Source: Rhizobium sp. Root482 (GTDB taxonomy: Bacteria; Pseudomonadota; Alphaproteobacteria; Rhizobiales; Rhizobiaceae). From it: a stretch of 64,000 nucleotides of DNA. Shown piece after piece: positions 55,043 through 64,000 of the stretch. The translations under genes were made by a program, and so were the position numbers. Within the stretch, counting starts at the first letter, position 1. The number at the start of each line of letters is the position of its first letter. Location: assembly GCF_001426565.1 (NCBI RefSeq), contig NZ_LMFA01000023.1, forward strand, positions 186,001 to 250,000. The letters are read 5' to 3'. The notes under the pieces are model-generated. The model was not told the origin of the DNA. It searched no databases and saw nothing but the letters and a program-made list of their open reading frames with translations.

Positions 55043-55110
55043 GACATATAAAGATATATTTATGTCCTTGTGCGCTTGTGTTTTTGTGCCAAAATCACTA
55101 AACGCTTTTA
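55043..55110 (+). promoter_or_regulatory. metK leader: palindromic operator and TTGTG triplet
   Basis: Inverted repeat 55043-55066 with outer arms GACATA/TATGTC and inner ATAAA (55048-55052)/TTTAT (55059-55063). It is followed by three TTGTG copies at an exact 8-bp period (55068, 55076, 55084). A small hairpin CTAAA-CGCT-TTTAG with a T-run then precedes the ribosome binding site. The operator resembles the AT-rich sites of ArsR-type SAM-cycle regulators, by memory only. No known SAM riboswitch was recognised. Confidence 0.5.
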
Positions 55111-55139
55111 GCAGTTTTTTCTTTGAGGGGACGTCCCGC

Positions 55140-56420
<1,281 letters not shown>

Positions 56421-56457
56421 TCCGCCTCTGGACGGATGACCGCTGAAAACAGTAAAG

Positions 56458-56495
56458 AGCGGGTGTTTCCTTCATGGGAGGCACCCGCTTTTTTT
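56458..56495 (+). terminator. intrinsic terminator of metK
   Basis: AGCGGGTG (56458-56465) pairs with CACCCGCT (56482-56489), with extra inner pairs, and is followed by seven T. The tail CCCGCTTTTTTTGCAATGG is nearly repeated at once as CCCGCTTTTTTGCAAGGG (from about 56503). Confidence 0.85.
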
Positions 56496-56531
56496 GCAAT
56501 GGCCCGCTTTTTTGCAAGGGAAAGACCGCGC

Positions 56532-57230
56532 ATGACCGAACAGCACCGAAACCGCTCGACGGAAGCCTTTTTCGGACGCCGCAAGGGCAAGCCCCTGCGC
56601 GCCCTGCAGGCATCCCATCTGGAAACGGTGCTGCCGGCCCTCAGGCTCGATCTGGAAACGCCGGCACCGGCGGACCTCAGGACGCTGTACAGGCATCCTG
56701 TTGACCGGGTCCGGCTGGAGATCGGCTTTGGCGGCGGCGAACATCTGATCCACCGAGCCGTGGAGGCGCCCACCACCGGCTTCATCGGCGTCGAGCCCTT
56801 CGTCAATTCCATGGCAAAGCTGGTCGGGCACATCGAGGAACGCGGTGCCGAGAACATCCGCCTTCATGATGACGACGCGACGCAGGTGCTCGACTGGCTG
56901 CCGGATTGCTCGGTCGACCAGATCGACCTTCTCTATCCCGATCCATGGCCGAAGCGGAAGCACTGGAAGCGCCGTTTCGTCTCGAAGGCCAATCTCGACC
57001 GGTTCGCGCGCGTGCTGAAGCCCGGCGGCCTGTTCTGCTTTGCCTCGGATATCGATAGCTATGTCAATTGGACGCTGATGTTTTGCCGCGATCACGCCGC
57101 TTTCGAATGGACGGCGGAAAATGCCAACGACTGGCTGATCCCCTATCCCGGTTGGCCGAGCACGCGCTACGAGGCCAAGGCACGACGGGAAGGGCGCAAG
57201 TCAGCCTATCTGACGTTCCGGCGGGCCTGA
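56532..57230 (+). CDS. trmB: tRNA (guanine-N7-)-methyltransferase
   Basis: 232 residues from the ATG at 56532; in-frame ATGs at 56499 and 56436 lie beyond or within the metK terminator. Methylates G46 of tRNA using SAM. SAM site [29 protein letters not shown], and the catalytic [19 protein letters not shown]-terminal basic segment [18 protein letters not shown]. Following metK, a supplier of SAM, is common in Rhizobiales but here a terminator separates them. Confidence 0.95.
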   Translation: MTEQHRNRSTEAFFGRRKGKPLRALQASHLETVLPALRLDLETPAPADLRTLYRHPVDRVRLEIGFGGGEHLIHRAVEAPTTGFIGVEPFVNSMAKLVGHIEERGAENIRLHDDDATQVLDWLPDCSVDQIDLLYPDPWPKRKHWKRRFVSKANLDRFARVLKPGGLFCFASDIDSYVNWTLMFCRDHAAFEWTAENANDWLIPYPGWPSTRYEAKARREGRKSAYLTFRRA

Positions 57231-57270
57231 TACCACGCTCGGAACGATCGGCATTTCAGGTAGACTCGTC

Positions 57271-57528
57271 TCAGTGCAGGCTGACGGTGCGCAGATCGTC
57301 CTCGGCTGCCTTGAAGAAGGTGCTCGAGCGATTGTCGGTCAAGAGGATCGGCGTGCCGTCGGCGCCGAACAGCGCCCAGAGGTCGAGACCCGGATCCATG
57401 TCCGGCGCTTCCGGAAAGACGCGCGACACTTCGTCGGAGCGCATCTTGCGGATATAGCCGACTTCACCGGCGCCCAGATGCGCCAGGTCGTTTTTCGACA
57501 GATGCGAGCTGATCTGCTTCAATCCCAT
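57271..57528 (-). CDS. DUF1150 family protein
   Basis: 85 residues, GGAG before the ATG at 57528. Conserved pattern LAHLGAGEVGYIRKM.SDEV and PGLDLWALFGADGTPILLTDNRSS of DUF1150, a small alphaproteobacterial family. Function unknown. It lies 137 bp downstream of the hsp20 gene in the same direction, an adjacency frequent in this order, so a role in stress is possible. Confidence 0.9.
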   Translation of the reverse strand: MGLKQISSHLSKNDLAHLGAGEVGYIRKMRSDEVSRVFPEAPDMDPGLDLWALFGADGTPILLTDNRSSTFFKAAEDDLRTVSLH

Positions 57529-57665
57529 GAGACTTACTCCGTAGCCTTTCCGCAGTGTTCGCCAAGTGGCGCGCAGAAGCGGAAATCATTGATTCGCTGC
57601 GGCAAACGTCCGAGTTTACATAGGTTCCCGGTGCTTTCCGCAGCCGGCAGAAACTGTCGGCTATC

Positions 57666-58097
57666 TTACTCTGGGACCAAAATATTAATTTTCTTTACCA
57701 TGCGCTGAGGTTCCGGCCGGATGAGATCGACGGACAGTAGGCCGTTCTTCAGTTCCGCCTTCATGACCTGCATTCCCTCGGCGAGCACAAAGACGCGTTG
57801 GAACTGGCGGGCGGCGATGCCGCGGTGCAGATAGTCCCGTTCGCCCGTTTCCGCCTGGCGGCCGCGGATGAAAAGCTGGCTTTCCTCGATGGTGACGTCG
57901 AGATCGTCCTCGGAAAAGCCGGCGACCGCGAGCGTGATGCGCAGGCGCTCCGGCGTGCCGACAGGGTCGTCGCGGCGGATGCGTTCGATATTGTAGGGCG
58001 GGTAGCCGTCATTGCCCTTGGCGATCCGCTCGAGGGTCTTTTCCATCGCGTCGAAGCCAAGCAGAAGCGGGCTCGTGAAGGGCGTGATTCGGGCCAT
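57666..58097 (-). CDS. Hsp20/IbpA family small heat shock protein
   Basis: 143 residues, AAGGA before the ATG at 58097. Alpha-crystallin domain about 35-125: YNIERI, LRITLAVAGFSEDDLDVTIEESQLFIRGRQAE, GIAARQFQRVFVLAEGMQV and NGLLSVDLI; the C-terminal I/V-x-I/V anchor is seen as KINILVPE. ATP-independent holdase for unfolding proteins. N-terminus MARITPFTSPLLLGFD is the IbpA-type oligomerisation arm. A candidate heat-shock promoter lies upstream. Confidence 0.95.
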   Translation of the reverse strand: MARITPFTSPLLLGFDAMEKTLERIAKGNDGYPPYNIERIRRDDPVGTPERLRITLAVAGFSEDDLDVTIEESQLFIRGRQAETGERDYLHRGIAARQFQRVFVLAEGMQVMKAELKNGLLSVDLIRPEPQRMVKKINILVPE

Positions 58098-58162
58098 GTC
58101 TTAGTCCTTGGCTTCAAGCGACCGTTTGCGTGGACCTGCAAGGCAGCATCCGCGAGGGCTCA

Positions 58163-58191
58163 ATATGGTAGTTGTGCGTAGCCAGCGCAAG
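58163..58191 (-). promoter_or_regulatory. candidate RpoH (sigma-32) promoter of hsp20
   Basis: On the minus strand CTTGCG (58191-58186), 17-bp spacer, CCATAT (58168-58163), compared with CNCTTGAA-N16/17-CCANAT. The -10 is exact; the -35 keeps CTTG. Confidence 0.5.
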
Positions 58192-58253
58192 GCGCTTGCA
58201 CAGCGCTGGCCAGCAAATCATAGTCGGCGCGCTGATTTGAGAGGAAGACCCGC

Positions 58254-59198
58254 ATGACTGTTCCGAGAAAGATCATCATCGATACCGATCCGGGGCAGGA
58301 CGATGCCGCCGCGATCATGCTGGCGCTCGGCAGCCCCGCGGAAGTCCACGTGCTCGGTATCACCGCCGTTGCCGGCAATGTGCCACTGGCGCTCACCGAA
58401 AGAAATGTCCGGATCATCTGCGAACTCTGCGCCCGCCCCGACATCAAGGTCTTTGCCGGCGCCGACAGGCCGCTCTCCCGGTCGCTGGTGACGGCCGAGC
58501 ATGTCCATGGCAAGACCGGGCTCGACGGACCCGAACTGACAGAGCCGACCATGCCGCTTCAGCCCGGCCACGCCGTCGATTTCATCATCGAGACGCTGCT
58601 TTCCGAAGCGCCGGGCACGGTGACGCTCTGTACCCTGGGCGCGCTCACCAATATCGCGCTGGCGCTCACCAAGGCGCCTGAAATTGCTTCCCGTGTCCGT
58701 GAGCTGGTGATGATGGGCGGCGGCTTCTTTGAAGGCGGCAACATCACGCCGGCCGCCGAGTTCAACATCTATGTCGATCCGCAGGCAGCCGATATCGTCT
58801 TCAAGTCCGGCATCCCGATCGTCATGATGCCGCTCGACGTCACCCACCGCGTCCTGACCCACAAGGCCCGGGTCGAGAAGATCAAGGCGATCCGCTCGCC
58901 GGCCGCCGTCGCCATGGCTGAAATGCTGGAATTCTTCGAGCGCTTCGATATCGAGAAATACGGCTCGGATGGTGGCCCGTTGCATGATCCGACGGTAATC
59001 GCCTATCTCCTGCGCCCGGATCTCTTCAAGGGGCGCGATTGCAATGTCGAGATCGAGACGAAATCCGAGCTGACCATGGGCATGACGGTGGTCGACTGGT
59101 GGCGGGTGACCGGACGCAATCCCAATGCTAGGGTCATGCGCGAGGTGGATGCCGATGGCTTCTTCGAGCTCCTGACGGAGCGTCTGGCGCGCCTGTGA
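58254..59198 (+). CDS. inosine/uridine-preferring nucleoside hydrolase family
   Basis: 314 residues. Hydrolyses N-glycosidic bonds of ribonucleosides to ribose and base. Calcium site IIIDTDPGQDDAAAI with Asp10, Asp12, Asp16 and Asp17; VAGNVPLALTERN; LGALTNIALAL; FNIYVDPQAADIVF; and the last ligand Asp in GPLHDPTVIAYL. The base preference cannot be read. A ribokinase gene 2.7 kb away on the other strand could phosphorylate the released ribose. Confidence 0.93.
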   Translation: MTVPRKIIIDTDPGQDDAAAIMLALGSPAEVHVLGITAVAGNVPLALTERNVRIICELCARPDIKVFAGADRPLSRSLVTAEHVHGKTGLDGPELTEPTMPLQPGHAVDFIIETLLSEAPGTVTLCTLGALTNIALALTKAPEIASRVRELVMMGGGFFEGGNITPAAEFNIYVDPQAADIVFKSGIPIVMMPLDVTHRVLTHKARVEKIKAIRSPAAVAMAEMLEFFERFDIEKYGSDGGPLHDPTVIAYLLRPDLFKGRDCNVEIETKSELTMGMTVVDWWRVTGRNPNARVMREVDADGFFELLTERLARL

Positions 59199-59221
59199 TC
59201 GGTGCGAGACCTTGAAATGAA

Positions 59222-59250
59222 AAACGGCGCCGCAAGGGCGCCGTTTCCAT
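59222..59250. terminator. bidirectional terminator, nucleoside hydrolase / chemoreceptor
   Basis: AAACGGCGCC (59222-59231) pairs with GGCGCCGTTT (59237-59246), loop GCAAG. On the minus strand the stem is followed by a T-run extended by the A-tract at 59221-59224, and on the plus strand by TTTCCATTT. It separates convergent genes. Confidence 0.85.
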
Positions 59251-59264
59251 TTCAGTCCCCGGGC

Positions 59265-61916
<2,652 letters not shown>

Positions 61917-62816
61917 TCAAGCCCTGACGTCGACCTCACGAGCATCCGGAATCGCCGGCTGGGCACCGGGCTTCAGGCAGGCGAGGGAGCCGGCCACGGC
62001 CGCCCGGCGAAGGGCGGCGGTGAATTCCATGCCGGCATCCAGGCTGGCGGCAAGATAGCCGCAGAACGTGTCGCCGGCGCCGACCGTATCGACCGGCTCG
62101 ATGGCCAGCCCCGAGGCGCGGTGAAGCGCGCCGTCGCGCACCGCAACGACGCCCTGCGCACCGAGCGTCACGATGATGATCTGGAGGGTTTCTCCCGAGA
62201 GCCGCATCATGGCCTCCTCACGCTCGGAAGCCGAGAGTTCGCTGCGCCCGGCAAGGAGCTCGAATTCGGTCTCGTTGGCAACGACGATATCGGCCATCCT
62301 CCCGAGGCGCGCCGCCTCGTCCGTCAAAGGGGCGATATTGATGATCGAGGTGACGCCTCTGTCCCTGGCAGCGGCAAGCGCCGCTTCCACCGCGGCGGGC
62401 GGGATTTCCAGTTGCAGCATCAGCGTATCGCCGGAAGCCATCGTCTCGACGGTTCCCTGCGCATCGGCGGCACTGACCGTGCCATTGGCGCTTGCCACGA
62501 CGACGATGACATTTTCACCGTTGCCGCTGACGAGGATATGCGCCGTACCCGTGGGCTTATCCACCGTCCTGGTGAGCGAAAGATCGGTACCTGCCTGTTT
62601 CAGCAGGGCAAGCGCACCCTCGGCAAAGCCGTCCGATCCGACGGCGCCCGCCATGCGAACTTTAGCCCCGGCCCGGCTGGCCGCCAGCGCCTGGTTGGCG
62701 CCCTTGCCGCCGGCCGCGGTCGAGAAACCGGTTCCGGCCACCGTTTCGCCAGGCTTCGGCAGTCGCGGCGTGGTGGCGATCAGGTCCATGTTGATAGAGC
62801 CGAATACCGTGATCAT
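61917..62816 (-). CDS. rbsK: ribokinase
   Basis: 299 residues, PfkB family. Phosphorylates D-ribose to ribose 5-phosphate. MITVFGSINMDLIATTPRLP with the ribose-binding Asp11, AAGGKGANQALAASRAGA (N-terminal PfkB signature), and GAGDTF at 246-251 with catalytic Asp249. No rbs transport genes are near; the ribose may come from nucleosides cleaved by the hydrolase at 58254. The gap to the upstream rmuC stop is 48 bp, so it may share its transcript. Confidence 0.94.
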   Translation of the reverse strand: MITVFGSINMDLIATTPRLPKPGETVAGTGFSTAAGGKGANQALAASRAGAKVRMAGAVGSDGFAEGALALLKQAGTDLSLTRTVDKPTGTAHILVSGNGENVIVVVASANGTVSAADAQGTVETMASGDTLMLQLEIPPAAVEAALAAARDRGVTSIINIAPLTDEAARLGRMADIVVANETEFELLAGRSELSASEREEAMMRLSGETLQIIIVTLGAQGVVAVRDGALHRASGLAIEPVDTVGAGDTFCGYLAASLDAGMEFTAALRRAAVAGSLACLKPGAQPAIPDAREVDVRA

Positions 62817-62864
62817 CTGAGCCTCCCCATGCCGGCGATTTTGCCCGGACAGTGCCCGAGACCC

Positions 62865-63995
62865 TCAGTCCTCGTCAACCACCCTGAGCTTCAACTGCCC
62901 CAGGCGATTGTCCAGCGGCCGAGCATCCGGCGATGGCTGCGCCTTGTCGAGCTCAAGCGCCTCGATCCTTGCGCCGCGGCGCTTGAGCTTTTCCGAGGAA
63001 ATGAGGATGTCGTCGACATCCTTCTGGGATGTCAGGAAATGGCCGTGCAGCTTGCGCACCCGGTCGTCGAGACGGGTCAGGTCCTCCATCAGCCGGATGA
63101 CTTCGCCCTGGATCAGATGCGCCTGTTCGCGCATTCGCGCATCGCGCAGGATCGCCTGGATGACCTGGATCGACAGCATCAAGAGCGATGGCGAGACAAT
63201 GACGATGCGTGCTCGGTGCGCCTTCTGGACGATGCCTTCGAAATGTTCGTGGATTTCCGCGAAGATCGATTCGGACGGGACGAACAGGAAGGCGGTTTCC
63301 TGGGTTTCGCCGGGGATCAGATATTTGCCAGAGATATCGCGGATATGCACCTCCATATCGCGCCGGAACTGCTGCGATGCCTGCCGGGCGCCGTCCGGAT
63401 CGGTTGCCGCCCGGATCGCGTTCCAGCCTTCCAGCGGAAACTTGGCGTCGATCACCAGTACGGGCTGGTCGTTCGGCATGCGGATGGTGCAGTCGGGCCG
63501 CGAGCCGTTGGAAAGCGTCGCCTGGAAAGCATAAGCGCCCATCGGCAGTCCATCGGCGATAATCGTCTCCATGCGCGACTGGCCGAAGGCGCCACGCGTC
63601 TGCTTGTTGGAGAGAATGCTTTGCAATCCGGCCATGTCGCGGGCCAGAGACTGGATATTGGTCTGCGCCGTATCGATCACCGCCAGCCGCTCCTGCAGCC
63701 GCCGCAGATTGTCGTGCGTGGCCTTGGTCTGCTCGGTGATGGAGGCGCCGAGTCGGTGCGTCATGCCGTCTATTCTCTGGCTGATCGACTGGTTGAGCTC
63801 CGACTGGCGAGCGCCGAAAACCTCCGCCATCGCCGCGATGCGCCCCTGCATCTCCGTCTGGGCGGCAAGCAGCGCCGTCATGCGTTGTTCCGCCTCCAGC
63901 GCCGATTGCCGGGCGCGGCGCCTCGCCAATGTCGCGGGAATGCCAGCAAACAGAAGAAGAGCGACGGCGAAAAACAGGCATAGTCCAAGCGTCAC
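62865..63995 (-). CDS. rmuC: DNA recombination protein RmuC (start near window edge)
   Basis: 376 residues if the GTG at 63995 is the start; the frame stays open to base 64000, so the true start may lie outside. One N-terminal transmembrane helix (FFAVALLLFAGIPATL), coiled coil about 25-115, then the RmuC nuclease-like domain: RGAFGQSRMETII, PDCTIRMPNDQPVLVIDAKFPLEGW, DISGKYLIPGETQETAFLFVPSESIFAEIHEHF (given as YLIPGETQETAFLFVPSE). RmuC limits inversions at short inverted repeats. Confidence 0.9.
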   Translation of the reverse strand: MTLGLCLFFAVALLLFAGIPATLARRRARQSALEAEQRMTALLAAQTEMQGRIAAMAEVFGARQSELNQSISQRIDGMTHRLGASITEQTKATHDNLRRLQERLAVIDTAQTNIQSLARDMAGLQSILSNKQTRGAFGQSRMETIIADGLPMGAYAFQATLSNGSRPDCTIRMPNDQPVLVIDAKFPLEGWNAIRAATDPDGARQASQQFRRDMEVHIRDISGKYLIPGETQETAFLFVPSESIFAEIHEHFEGIVQKAHRARIVIVSPSLLMLSIQVIQAILRDARMREQAHLIQGEVIRLMEDLTRLDDRVRKLHGHFLTSQKDVDDILISSEKLKRRGARIEALELDKAQPSPDARPLDNRLGQLKLRVVDED

Positions 63996-64000
63996 CGGAA

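Noticed and set aside
55043-55139. SAM-II or SAM/SAH riboswitch in the metK leader
   Set aside because: I could not match the conserved core or pseudoknot by eye. A covariance search would be decisive.

Overview
The window is high-GC DNA, about 61-62 percent by eye, from an alphaproteobacterium of the order Rhizobiales, most likely a Rhizobiaceae (Rhizobium/Agrobacterium/Shinella/Ensifer group). Evidence: a two-domain malic enzyme (tme) next to mutS-glnD-murJ; the ornithine-lipid genes olsB and olsA; an Atu4866-domain protein; a phrR-type regulator after lnt; a DUF1150/Hsp20 pair; and alphaproteobacterial-type LexA, Irr and PhoB boxes. Gene order from the sensor kinase to metK follows the Sinorhizobium meliloti chromosome as I remember it. 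The window holds 63 protein-coding genes. The first (guaA) is cut by the left edge and the last (rmuC) may be cut by the right edge. I see no tRNA, rRNA, CRISPR array or insertion sequence.

Layout. 1-11.9 kb is the more variable part: guaA end; a RidA-family gene with a paired operator; a LysR gene divergent from an SDR and a secreted Atu4866-domain protein; two tandem O6-alkylguanine alkyltransferases divergent from a 2H-phosphoesterase behind a LexA-type box; an aspartoacylase-like hydrolase, ArsC-like and YbaK genes; a MarR/GST pair; an M29 aminopeptidase and a DMT exporter. 11.9-17.2 kb is hemW-rdgB-(VOC gene plus palindromic repeat)-rph, divergent from hrcA-grpE. 17.3-19.3 kb is a sugar-lactone oxidase/SDR pair. 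19.5-24.8 kb is the classical ptsN-hpf-rpoN-lptB-lptA-lptC cluster on the minus strand.

25-33.2 kb runs on the plus strand through sppA, ihfB, a LapA-domain gene, two RNA methyltransferases, lspA, a hybrid histidine kinase and olsB. A CoxG-like gene lies on the other strand. 33.3-43.5 kb has tme (minus) divergent from mutS-glnD-murJ. 43.9-57.2 kb is a long plus-strand run: trpS, usp, nfu, tsaB, rimI, olsA, miaB, phoH, ybeY, a CorC/TlyC gene, lnt, phrR, metK, trmB. 57.3-64 kb holds DUF1150/hsp20, a nucleoside hydrolase, a chemoreceptor with a C-terminal tethering pentapeptide, rbsK and rmuC.

Functional themes are envelope building (lptABC, lspA, lnt, murJ, olsA, olsB), protein and ribosome homeostasis (hrcA, grpE, hsp20, hpf, ybeY, miaB), nitrogen/PTS control (ptsN, rpoN, glnD) and genome or nucleotide-pool maintenance (alkyltransferases, mutS, rdgB, rmuC). 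The least explained signals are regulatory: a LexA-type box on a 2H-phosphoesterase divergent from alkyltransferases, a PHO-box promoter on olsB, an Irr-type box on nfu, several unassigned palindromic operators, and a repeat element that appears to supply the ribosome binding site of a VOC gene. I do not see a clear new multi-gene system. The alkyltransferase/2H-phosphoesterase divergon is the best candidate.
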